From Bombus terrestris (lineage: Eukaryota; Arthropoda; Insecta; Hymenoptera; Apidae), in assembly GCF_910591885.1 (NCBI RefSeq), contig NW_025963553.1, positions 186,001 to 250,000 on the forward strand: a stretch of 64,000 nucleotides of DNA. The letters run 5' to 3'. Under the pieces are notes generated by a model, which saw only the letters and a program-made list of their open reading frames with translations, was not told where the DNA came from and searched no databases. Both the position numbers and the translations under genes were made by a program. Below are positions 1 through 12,200 of this stretch, piece by piece (within the stretch, counting starts at the first letter, position 1; each line of letters starts with the position of its first letter).

Positions 1-3000
1 GATACCGTTTATGACATTAAGATCTCATTAGTAAAGTTATATCATTAAAATCCTACTGTTCCTAGAGAATATATATAGTTAAAACTTCCAGAGGATCAAC
101 AGGTAAAGAAATTGTTGATAAAAGCATTGTTAGTGACAACTGACTGTAATCGATATCTGCTGGGTGAAGTTGTGTGTTCTGAGAATCTGTGTTAATGCAA
201 GGATTCTGTTACAAATCATCGACTAAAGAGCCACCGGGCACGTCCGACCGATCGATCGATACCACGAACCTTGAATGAATTAACGCTCAAGGTGGAACGG
301 ATTTAATAGATCGGGTGTTAGTGTAATTTGACACTTTGTATACACTTGCTTTATGCAAACAAAGTTTGTTGATGTTCTGAACTCGATGGTTATAAGATCT
401 TATTGAAACTCCAGTATTTCACCCGCACGGTACGACACTTTGTTGATGATTGTCCTTGTATGTTGTTGATACTCCCCATCAGCCGTTAAATTTTGTTCGT
501 CTATCGTACTTTTCTAGTCAGAGGTTTTCCCTGATGTTTTTCCCTACTGTCTAAGTCATCAGGTTTGCAGCTCGGGGAGGACAGATAATTCGGAATTTCC
601 CAAAGGAAGGAGAGGTGTCGTCCGAGCCATAAAGGGACGGTCACTCAAAATACCGAATAGATTCATTTAAATAATTATGAGAAACAAGTAAGTTTTGTAA
701 CCACAAGTTTTCAAATGTTATAGTTTGAATCTGTTCTTATAATTTTAAAAAGACCTTACAGCCAGGATCTCTAAAGAATTCGATGAAAATTCTCATGAGA
801 CATCGATTGAAACAATTAAACGCAACAGAGAATGGGTATAATCATATAATTCCTCCCCATTTCAAAATTCATTCATATACATCGATGTTTGTTTTCATAT
901 TTGTTTTATGTGTGAATAATACGTATTTATTGGCATCAAAATATTTTCCGTTTCAATTCCTGGTCATTTTAGATCGAAACTTCCAAATATCGTTGATTAA
1001 AAATTTTTTAATTTTTAAAATGAAAGGCACTAATTATAGGACAAAAAGTTGTTTCAATTATTTGAACATTCTGCTTCATTCCTACAATAACATATTTTAT
1101 TTTAAATGAAAACAAGAAACAATACTATTGTGTATAAGTTTAACGGAGTGACACAGATGATTTGTAGCTAACACTGTAGCTAACATAGTTTCTGCAATAT
1201 ACCCTCTAATCGAGTAGAAACAAGGGGATTTTAGAAATTTCTATTAACCGACAGTATTGTCAACAAGTTTTAACAATGACTGAAGGTTGCAAAATTAAAT
1301 ATAAAATGATTTATTAATAGCATATGCGGTGTTAAATTTGTAAATAAGCAGTTTATCTTTTAAGAATAACAAAGACAGCAGAAAATAAAGATAATATTCT
1401 AATTATATTGCAAACTAACGAATAATGTAAAGAATTTATTTTTGTTATCTATATCACAGATTTTAGGTAAAATATTAATTTACTTATTACTAGGAGATTG
1501 AATTTGAAATATAATTAGAATTTATAAGGGACACCTTTAAACTAGCAGATATTTGGTAGCAGTTCTCTAGCCTTTGTACAATATAACACAGTTCGGTTTA
1601 ATTGAGTTTAATCCCTTTGACCAGCCAGTTTCCAATTTCATTAATGGCATAATCTCCTGACAATTTCATACCCTTCAAAAGAAACACGATTTTCTATTAT
1701 TGTTTTACAATCGCGGAATATGATCAGTGTTTCAATTAAGCTCCACTGTTCTAATTTCCCGTCTACGCACGATGTGGGTACACCGTTTTTTTGTTGTTTT
1801 TAGATACAAGTGACGAGAAATTATGAAATGATATTTTAAATTTAAACTGATTTCATTCATTGATTTATTGTAGCGACAATGGTAACTTGTTTAAATAAAG
1901 ATTTTATAAATAAAATATTTAAGGTCTAAAATAATAAATTGACACATGTGAAAACATTAAAGCTGTTATCCTTATTCATGGTCTTGTTGCAACGTGTTTA
2001 ACGAGCGTAACGTAGGCGTGAAAACGAAAACGTTGAGACTCTTGTGGCGTAAAAAGACTGAATTCCTCATAAAAATACAAGAAACGAATACAAGAAACGT
2101 GCACATAGTTTATTCTCGATCTTGGATACATAAAACCAAAAAAAAAAAAAAAAAAAGAAAAAAAAGAAAGAAAGAAAAAAAAAGAAAAGAAAAGAAAAAA
2201 GAAAAAGAAAAAGGAACAAAAATTTTTATTGGTTATTTAACGAAACTCATTGTATCATTTTTACTACTCTATATAAAACGTAGAATCATATACTGACGAA
2301 TGTTATTTCGAATTTCTAACTTTAGAACGATAATTACATATTTGTAATTACCAATAAGTGGTAGTAGCATTAAAAATATGGAATATTCAACGAGATGAAA
2401 TATAGGTAAGGTATTTAAAAGAAAAAAGATTGAAACGTTCGATGTAAAACGATGAAATTAAATGATTGGATTTGAAAACTTGATTCGGTTTAACAAGTCG
2501 ATGAAAAAAGTATTCATCGTATGAAAAAAGAATTCATGTTCCTGTCGATATATCAACGACGTGCGCCGTTACTTCCGACTGCTCTGCAATTCAAATGCAG
2601 TACTCGAATATACATGGCGAAAGAAATGGAAATTGAGCAATTTAAGGGAACGAATTACTCTCGCGTCCGCGTAACTTCAAAATGTTTCACGTGTCCGTAT
2701 TTGCGAAACGAAATTCGTCGTTGTCCAATTAACACGCTTGCAGATGCTACATTCACTTTGTTGCATATAGGGCTTAAATATATGAACAAATAGAACGGAG
2801 CAACTGTCATTAGCGTAATTTTAACGCGTTAAAATAAATTAATACATAATTTCGTCATTTACGTTTATTACGTTGGTCTACGTTTTTTCATCTACGTCAT
2901 CTACGGCACCTACGCGAATCTTATTAATTACGTTTTTGGCAGTGTTTGTTGCTATAAATGAAACTTAATAGTTGTTGAAACCGCTCGAAAGTCGTGTTCC

Positions 3001-3690
3001 TAAATCATTCCCTCGTCTCGTATCGTGTTCATCAAATGGAAAAGGAGATTGTGTTTTAATGAAATCGCTTATTACTATCAATCTTGCTGTGTCACTCGCA
3101 TAGGAGATGAAAGTGAGGAAGGAGAAAAAAATTAAGGTAAGGTCATCAATGAGCAAAATGTTTAATGTAATTAAAATTGTAATTAAAATTGAGTCCGCTG
3201 CTAAATATATTCGATCAAATAGGTATGTTCAATAAACATTCGATCTCGTTCCCTGAAAGCTGTTCCTCGATATCTGGTTGGATACTTTGCGCACGGAAAT
3301 ACAGAGTGTCAACAGTAACAAACCCTCTATGTAGTGTTTTTGCTTTGCCCTTTTGAACAGGTAGATAACATTTTGCTTCGAAAAACGGATATATATTCCA
3401 CGGATATGCACATACAGAGTATGTGTATAGATATACACATTGATATACACCTTTGTACAAAGTGTCAAAAAAGTATTTATCGCGGTTTTTTTTTCAAGCC
3501 ATTCTACACCTTCGATTTGATGAAAATTGGTTAAATAAGTGTAGCGCAAAATTGATCTTGACCACAATTTTCAGTGTCAAATTGTTTTTCTATTGCATCA
3601 TATAGTGCTCATTAGAAAGGAGAGTTGCGTTCTTTTAGAAAAAATGTTTGAAATTTCATTAATACTTAGACTGATTAGATTTTATTCATA
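1..3690. other. Intergenic, no supported gene (copy 1)
   Basis: AT-rich sequence downstream of the VWC gene (minus strand). A plus-strand frame of 90 codons at 2521-2793 starts with ATG and is somewhat GC-richer, but has no recognisable domain. A donor-like GTAAGT lies near 690. An A/G-rich tract at 2138-2212 gives a spurious lysine-rich ORF. Nothing else is convincing. The same holds for 32952-36641. Confidence 0.5.
2138..2212 (+). repeat. A/G-rich low-complexity tract (AAAAG)n
   Basis: Poly(A) followed by AAAG/AAAAG runs. The copy 2 equivalent is 35089-35163. Confidence 0.85.
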
Positions 3691-3754
3691 TTTTAAGGTC
3701 AAATATGGAATACAATAACATCAATACTAATATCTACTTTTTTGTGCGAATTAC

Positions 3755-3850
3755 ATACTACTACTAATTTTACACTACTTTACTTTTACACTACTTTCTT
3801 TACACTACGTTTTACTACTTCGTTAACACACTACATACATACACTACTTC
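3755..3850. repeat. TTTACACTACTT-type short tandem repeat
   Basis: Degenerate repeats of ACACTACTTT with interruptions, just downstream of the VWC gene end. The copy 2 equivalent is 36706-36801. Confidence 0.7.
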
Positions 3851-3921
3851 TTTTCCCGATGGCTGAAACTAATCGTTGATGTTTATAAGCTACGAATTTT
3901 GTCCACAGCGCCATCGGAATC

Positions 3922-3927
3922 TTTATT
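3922..3927 (-). promoter_or_regulatory. Polyadenylation signal AATAAA of the VWC gene
   Basis: AATAAA on the minus strand begins 7 bases after the stop codon of the VWC gene. It is unusually close, so a more distal signal may also be used. The copy 2 equivalent is 36873-36878. Confidence 0.5.
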
Positions 3928-3933
3928 GAGAAA

Positions 3934-5342
3934 TTAAAATACTACAATTACTATCACTAAACTCAGCATCCATAATACACTATGTTTTTCAAGTTTAGAT
4001 GAACGATTCACAATAACCACATCAGATCCAAACCAATAGCCTGTGTCAACCTCATCCACGCACTGGAACTCGCAACATCGGCGTCCAATGCGGAATTTCT
4101 TGCAGCTCTGTAATAAAAAGAAATCGATTAATTGTACGGATCAATCGTCACTAGACTACTCGAAAATCCAGGTCATTCAAAGAATGAAAGAAAAAAGAAT
4201 TGCTCCAATTCAACCATTGCCTTTGCAAAACTAGTATTTGAGAACCATTGGTCAAATATATTATAACACTAAACGTACATTTCGGGAAGAATAATTTGTG
4301 CTATGAAACAAAATTTCATCAGCAGTTTCAACTTAAATATAGATCCGACGATTATTTACGAACAAATAGTATAAATCTTTTAGCAATATGAAATTCGCAA
4401 TATTTATTCAAATATTTATATTTATAGTACGCCATTAGCAAAGAAGACATGTTTGCGTGCGTTATCGATTTTACGCTTTTGCCACGCAAACATGGAAATT
4501 GCGATTCAAAATTGAATTTGCAATGGAAACGGTTGACGTTACGACATCAATAACATATTTCAAAAACATTGATGATATCATACGGAATCAGAGAGATTCT
4601 ATGAGAAGTTAAACGCATAATCATCCTATTGTAAATAACAGGAACAGAAAGTACACAAGGAATAATACAGAATCATCCTATCATCCTATCCTATTATACA
4701 GGATTGCTTTGATTCGAGCTCAAACATAGGCAAATCTGAAAGAATTTTTCGCAGAATTTCCTTCCCCTTTGAATTGGCTTTTATACAGAACGACTTTAAT
4801 CTTTTCAAGGAAATACCTATAGAGTGTGACGATCTATGATTTTAAATAGAGAGGTATATCTGAAAAGAGGTGGATGTAAAACGTAGCATATAAAACGTAG
4901 ATCAAATCTTTATTCAAGGATTTTTTCTCTTCGCAGAGAATCAGGTTTTCAAGAACGATCGAATATGTATGTACTCGATTTACACGTGAAGTTGTCATTA
5001 AAAATATTGTTGCGTTTAAAAAGATAAATATTGATTTAAATTTAACGAAATTGTTAGTCCAATTGTTTTAAGCTTAAAGATATGTAGGTGTCACATTTAT
5101 ATATTGAAAATCTGGGAGCGGCATTAATTAACAAATCTAGTCACGCGCACACGTACTTTAAAACCATGCTTGAAAATCGATATTCCCTGAAACAATGCAT
5201 CGTTCTGCGCTTCCAATTTATTTTCGCACGAAGAATCAGTCCATTCATCGTTGCCGTCACCATCGCTACTGTAATCTATATTACTCGAATAAATTCTATA
5301 TCTTGATTGGAAAATCGCATATTTTAACGAACTTTCTGTGTG

Positions 5343-5373
<31 letters not shown>

Positions 5374-8300
5374 TTTATGATTTTAATTGGCAATTTCCGA
5401 AATTGAACTATAGCTTGAGAATAAACCGATAATATTTGAGAGTATATATACATACATACATCATGTTTTTGATGGGTTTTGTAGTAAAATAATTGTAGAA
5501 AAAGCAAACTTTTTAAGAAAAAATTACCATATTCGAGTAATAAATTATAGAAAATTACCAATGTAATTTAAAACTTAAAAAGAAGAATCAATTACACGTA
5601 ATAAAGAGAAGGACTTGTTCACGAACGGCAATTCAACAAATACAGTCGTTGCAGAAACATAGTTTTACAAGGGAGAAGAATCTCTCTAGGAACTCGACGA
5701 TATCACGCCAAGCGAAAATTCAATAAAGTGATTACTAACCGTATTACCAGCGGCAATCGTGTTACGGCAATTCGTAAATAAGTTAGTCGTCTATTTGGAG
5801 AAACGTCGCTGGCAATATCGTCACATTTTAATTACGTCAGCGCTATCAATTGGTCTTGGAAGAAAGTTTTCCATTATGTACTTTTGCCCACGGCGTCGTT
5901 CCAACAAATGAATCCGAGTTTTGAATCGCTTTCTCTTATATCACGAATTTGTAACGGTGTTTCTTCAAACTTTAAACGATTGTAATGAATGCCTTTGCGT
6001 ACAAAGACTGATACCTGGTTTGACTAGAAGCTTCAGCTAATTAGTGCCCCAGTTAATTTGGATGTTCACTACCACGACACTTAAGAAGTGGCTTCGTGTC
6101 CGAGCGGATTTCCCCCAGGTAAAAAAAAAAAAGAAAAAGAAAAAGAAAAAGAAAAAGAAAAAAAATAGTTAATTTGGATGTTATAAAATGTTATATAACT
6201 TATCTAGAAGAACTTATCTTCTACTTGGTAGTCGCATAAGAGAAGACCGAGCCATTGAATCGCTCAAATAGATCAGCTGATTCGCTTAACGTATTTTTAC
6301 TTCCGATGACGTAAACAAGAGCAGAAAGTACACAAGTAATAATACAGAAATGTCAAATGTACAGAGGAATAGATTTCGTTAAATCATTAGCACGTAACAT
6401 TTCCTTATAATTCTATTTGTGCATAGCAAAATAGCTTGCGTGCTTTCATGAATTATAATTGATATTTAGAAGCTTTCATGTAGGTAGATATATAACTCGT
6501 GTTAATTAGTAATTTAACAATACATCATGACAACATAACATTTTCGTTTCTTCGTTTATCTCGTTATGCGCGTAAACGAATGTGTAAATAAAGACATATA
6601 ATCAACGATAACATGTAGTGGCAAGCATGATAATTATCGACAAAGGAGAATATTGGTGAAATGATTGTGGTGATTTCACTCGGTGTATCGGTAAATAAAC
6701 TTTGATAGACATTGCCGGTGAATTCGCTGCCGGTGAAATCGTGTCGATGAAATAATTGTCAGTGATTTAAAGATAACCCAATTTATTGATCTCCCCTTCA
6801 TAGAGTTGTACGTCTCTCTATAAAACATTTAGCTTAGTCACACTAAACTGAACTGGACTGGACTGCAAGTAAGAAGATTGAAATGCAAAATTCACGTGTG
6901 AGATGGAAAGTTCGATAAGGCGATTATGTATATTAACCCGAAAGAAAGCTCATGGCTTTGCAACGCGTTACACGCAACACGGAATTTCCCTCGCTGAAAT
7001 AATCCTATTACAACGATACGATTTTCCTTAACAGATCTCGCAATGTAATTCTCCCTCTACAACTTTTTATTAGGTTTGAAACACGAGAGTTTCGAAGCTC
7101 TGCAAAGTCTCGCGAATCTAGAAATCGAGTTTCAACGTATTTTCGCTTCTTATTTTATAGCTGTTAATAGTTATTATCTCACTCTGCACGTACATCAAAC
7201 GAGTACTTATGTAAATCCAAAGGAAACGGAAACAACCGAGAATAATTGAGGATAATTCGAATACGTACCAGGCGGCAATACAATTTCTCGCGATTAGTAA
7301 AGTGTTTCGCAAAGAAAAAAAAAGAAGGAAAATTGTATCGGAGAAATAGGGGAAAAACGGTGGCGTACATCAAGCAATCTTTATGGCTGTAATACATTTA
7401 TTATTCATTTATGTTCATTTTCTATCGCGTAACAGACGTTGAAATAACTGGCAGAACGAGCATATAAATCTTGTATCGCTCGACCTGACTTCTCCCGATG
7501 GAAAAATATTCACCAGCCTGGGATCGTGCATCGCTAATTACTCCGTTCTACTTTTCGAACGCGTTTCCATCCATACAGAAAAGCAAGAAGGCAAACCCTA
7601 TCGCACAGTCATGAAGAGATGCAAAAGCAAGAAACCAAGCAACGACATGCCGATCGACATGGTGGAAGCAGTCCTACAGAGGCTATTCACCATGGGACAC
7701 GGACCCTCCCATTACGAGGGCCGCGAAGAGGCAGAGACCGAAGAAGAAGAAGGCATCAGCTTCAGCGTCGTCATCGGCGAAGGCGATGTCGTCGATGCCG
7801 CCGGAAGAATGAACACCAAGAAGGCTGCAGGAGTCGATGGAAGACTCCTGGACTGCTGGAAGCAGGAGCTGGAAGCAAGCTGGAACCAGACTGCTGGAAG
7901 ACGGCCAGAGTAATACTGCTAAGGAAGCCGGGAAAGGATCGCGTACCGGCCGATAAGCATACTCCCAGCCATGAGCAAGATCTGGGAAAAATGCTTTAAG
8001 AAGATCATCGAGAGATGCATCGGAACGGACCCGTTCCATCGGAGGCAGTATGGGTTCAGAAAGAAGAATTAGCTTAGCGAATACCGATAAGAACAGGAAG
8101 AAGCTGAAACGGGCACAACGAACGGCCCTGTGCATAACAACGACGGCATACCGTACCGTCTCCCACGCGGCACTTTGCGCGTTGACCGGGAATCTCCCGA
8201 TCTACATAAAGATAAAGATGCTCGGAGAGACTTACGAGAGGAACAAGATCCATAAGACCAGGATCGGCGCGGATGACGGCAACGAGCTGAAAGCGCAGGG

Positions 8301-9200
8301 AAATGGAGGAACTGGAGGCGCAAGGAAATTAATACCGAGTGCGCTGCTATTTACCAAAAAGAAGATGGACATCGATCATCACACCATGCAGCTGTTAACC
8401 GGGTATGGGAGTGTGGCGGCACTCGACAAGCCAAATACCACCACTCGACACTAACTAGTGTCGGACGACGGCAGCGACATCTACAGCCCCCAGTGACAAT
8501 TACAGCGGACCAGGCCCAACTACTACAACTATCACGCACGTCCAATAAATATATAACGCACACACGGCCACCTCTACAGGAGTTTTGGTGTCTATAGAAA
8601 GAGGATTGGCAAGAGCAGCGACAGCAACTGTCTCGACTGTGGAGACCCTAACGACGATGCAGAGCACGCCCTGTTCACGTGCCCGAAGTGAACGGACAGA
8701 AGGATTGAGCTGGAGAACGCTCTTGGCGAGAAGATAGACGTGGACAATCTGATCGCCACGGTGACCGCCAAGAACGAGAGCTGGGATAAATTCAGGCAAT
8801 TTCGCAAGACCGTCATGTCTCACAGGAGGGTGACAACGAAGGCCTTGAAGGAGGCAAGGAGGAGAACGAGAGCAACAACAACTACTCGGAGCAGTGAAGG
8901 CAGAGATACAAGACAACAAAGAACCACAGAAGGAGATCAGCCCAGTATTCCGAACTAGCTGAGAAGAAAACGAGAGCAATACAGAATATACAGAATAACT
9001 GCCCGAAGAAGAAGATACAACGGGGCATGAAAGGACAACCTGATGACTGCCGACAGGTTTTACCGGGGTTGTCTGTCCTCAAAGCAAAGGAAAAAGGAGG
9101 AGGGGTTTTTAGTGGGTATGGCAACAACATCCGCCCGAGTCCCACATAACCCAGTGATCCGCATCACTGGGTATGCGTAACAGCATTTTCCCCTCCTCAC

Positions 9201-9249
<49 letters not shown>

Positions 9250-12200
9250 TACACTCTATCAATTTTAAGTTGATAATTTCGTTATTATATAATTTTTCTT
9301 AGTCTATACTGAATCCAGGAAGAAGAACTTTCATCCAATTACATACTTCATTAATTCATGAATTATATTCGTTACCGTACGTACAAAAAGAAAGTTGACT
9401 GATATAAAAATTCAAAGGATAGAACTTCTAAGCTCGCGATTGGAAACAGATTCAGTTCAATGGTTTAATTTGCCATTTAATTGAATTCTCTGGCAATTTC
9501 AGCGAACTGTGGGCTTTAAAAGTGTCCCGCATTCAAACGCAAGACTTCTCCTCCACCTTTCCCTTTCTTTCAATTCCAACCTCAAGTAATTGACCTATTA
9601 ATTCGACGATATATTTACATGCTCGCAAGGGATTCAAACAACTTCGTTTAACTGCGTTAAATTCGCAATTATAACCAACACGAATGTCTCAATCAATGTG
9701 CAGCTCGAAACAAATAAAAGATAATTAACTTTTCAATATAACGATTGATATGTTTGATGAAGAAAAATTTATGAATTTTTAAAAACGTCTCCTAGTACAT
9801 TTAGCATTTTTATGATAAAAACTTAGAACACACACGCACACATATACTATTCCATGAAATGATTTACACAGCTATGAGTCTAATCCTATGATATTATAAA
9901 GGGATGAACGAACTTTTCCTAATAAATATAACTTTATACAAAATCTTGTTTAAAAAAATTAGTTTTTTATTCTCATTAAATTAATTTAATATCAGAATAT
10001 ATAATTTTAGTCGTTATCAAAATTTTATGTCAAATGCGTTCATAGATACATATATAAATAAATGTCTAATCCTATGTATTTATTTCAACTGAAATCTTAA
10101 CTTAAATATTTATTAACAATATTCTGACGAATATGCAATGAAAGATAAAAACAACTTTATTTTTCTTATAGAATGTCTCATGCTTCTTACTCATTTTATG
10201 TTTCTCGTTGTCAATGCGTAACTACTTATCAGCCGCATGAATGCTAAGTTTTACTACTGAGAAACGAAGAGACATATAGATGCAAATATACGCTACCTCG
10301 CGTGAAAAAAACATCAGATACATTAACCAGAAGGAATATCCGATACATATAAAATTCATAGCGTAGTTATTTATACATACGGAATAATTCTTTCTGTATG
10401 AAATATTCTTTCTTCTGAATTCTTATTATAAATGTATGTCCATTTCCTACCTTAAAATGTCTCTCCTTTGAAAAACTCCATTTAAATATAACGATTAACA
10501 AAATATTACCAATAAAAATATTAAAACGAGATGCTGAAATAACCTTTTAATGAAGCACAAATGATTATTTCAACTTTAATTCTGTTAAATTTGAATTGAA
10601 TCATTTATAAACCGAACAGGTGTATAAAATTTTATTGCGTAAAAATCGTGAAGCTGAAAATTAGGAACGAATAACGAATGAGTAACCTAGTTTCATTAAA
10701 AGGTACGTGTACGCCGATCCGCGTAACAACTTCGACACTCCAATTATTATAAAGCATGTATCCTTCAGAGATTTTTTGCGCGAACGCAAGATACCTTTTA
10801 CACGTGCAACTGAATAAGTGGAACGTGATTTTCGATATTTCTTCTTGTAGAACCTGTAACAACGTAACTGTTTCACGAATATTTTCCCTGACACTTTTAC
10901 AACGATGCGTAGAAATCTCCTTTTCTAATTAATAATTTCAGCATTTCTCTGAACAGTTTCGTTGCGATTAAAAAATATACAAAGCTTACGACGTGCTTGT
11001 TTAAAAATATTTATATGGAACAAGATTTCGAATTTGTCACATCAATCGCGATCTCAGCAGGTGTAAATTAATTCGTTCTAATGAACGAATAAATTGAACG
11101 GCTCGTGACAAAAATTATCCCTGTCCATGTTTGTCTTTCTAAAACTAATTCAAGGCGAGTTAAATGAATCGCTGTGTACCCTATTCGCGCAGCATGTGTT
11201 TTAACGACCAGCATGCAAGCGTTAACGGTGTACTTTAGTTTCTCATGGTTGTGTTAAGCTGGTTGCTCTTAGAATGAGCATATACTTACAAAAGGAGGTG
11301 AACAGAAGATAGCCCGGCACCATTTTGGCTCCGAATGGTAACAGAAGCAGACGTTGCAAACCGATGGTCCCGGCACATACGTCATTCCATGCGAGACAAC
11401 TTCTCCTTCGAAATCAGTACAGTGTTTTCCTAAAGCCGCTGAAAACGATTACCAGCGTCAATATCTTTGCCACTCGACAATCGTACGCGCAGTTACGCTA
11501 ACCGTTTTAACGCCACGCAGCGTGATCGCTCTATTCGCGTACGGTGGTAAATTGTGCCACGATGTATGGCCACGATCATTAATTCGCAACGCGCTCAAGC
11601 GTGCTCGTCGCGAGTCATATCAGAGTTTCCTCTCGTAATTACTTGTTTTTCAAATAATCATAAACCAAATAAAAAAAAAAAAACCAATATAAAAAATTAC
11701 CTCTTGAATCGGAAAACCAAATCCTGCATTATAGAATGTTATCACGCAAACGAAACGCAGAGCATAAATGAAGCGCGAGCACGTCGAACGGTATATTTCG
11801 ATGAAAAAAACAGGATGAAAAAGGGCAGCGCGATCGCGTCGATCGGTACTCCTGGCAAATAAATAAACGAAGCGCTATCGCGCTGCATAGCACAAACCGA
11901 TACGGAGTCTTGAAACATCCGACACTAAAACGGTTAATAACATTACGAAAACGACCGTACCAGGAAATTTTTGTTCAACGGATCCGCATTGCGGCTATCA
12001 CGATGCTTCTTCGTTGCATCGATGCTTCATCGATGAGATTAAAGCACCGTTGAAATAGGTTATTCGATTTCTTACATGGGGAAAAAGTTTTTATATCGTG
12101 TTTGCTGTTTTACTTCGCAAGTGTGCTTCACAGTATACGTTAGAACTCCAAGTCGAGCTATCCGAGTTAAAGTCTCTTGAAACTTAAAACGGCACTTAAA

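Larger units (their letters stand above)
7575..9245 (+). mobile_element. R1-clade non-LTR retrotransposon, defective, copy 1
   Basis: This is a GC-rich island in AT-rich intron sequence, ending in 43 A residues at 9203-9245. It holds decayed pieces of the ORF2 C-terminal half in order. First is the linker before the reverse transcriptase (GKPYRTVMKR near 7590). Next is the RT motif NTKKAAGVDG near 7815, then the RT segment ending QYGFRKKN near 8070, after a frame change near 7970. The thumb region follows (RTALCITTTAYRTVSHAALC from 8116). Last is the CCHC motif CLDCGDPNDDAEHALFTC near 8636-8689 (CX2CX8HX4C). The RT palm with its catalytic YxDD is deleted between about 8080 and 8095. A TGA interrupts the frame just after the CCHC motif. 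The endonuclease half is missing and no target-site duplication was found. It cannot move autonomously. Confidence 0.85.

Noticed and set aside
137..218. Possible small LTR (TGTTAGTGAC ... CTGTTACA) near the window start
   Set aside because: The ends are not inverted repeats and no target duplication or internal sequence supports it.
1994..2296. 100-codon lysine-rich plus-strand frame (and its copy at 34945-35247)
   Set aside because: It has no ATG, and most of it is translation of an A/G-rich low-complexity tract.
4043..4234. 63-codon plus-strand ORF (MSTSSTHWNSQHRRP...)
   Set aside because: It overlaps the minus-strand VWC C-terminal exon, which has the diagnostic CCxxC motif and a clean acceptor.
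6090..6115. tRNA gene suggested by an A-box-like GTGTCCGAGCGG
   Set aside because: No cloverleaf, no B box and an A-rich tail follow directly; it is part of a retroinsertion.
7611..8958. Several ORFs of 72 to 159 codons on both strands as possible host genes
   Set aside because: They are fragments or shadows of the GC-rich R1-clade element; only the plus-strand pieces match RT and CCHC motifs.
11354..11638. 94-codon plus-strand ORF (also at 44309)
   Set aside because: It is antisense to the VWC exon. The minus-strand reading keeps all cysteines between copies, while this frame shows no such constraint.
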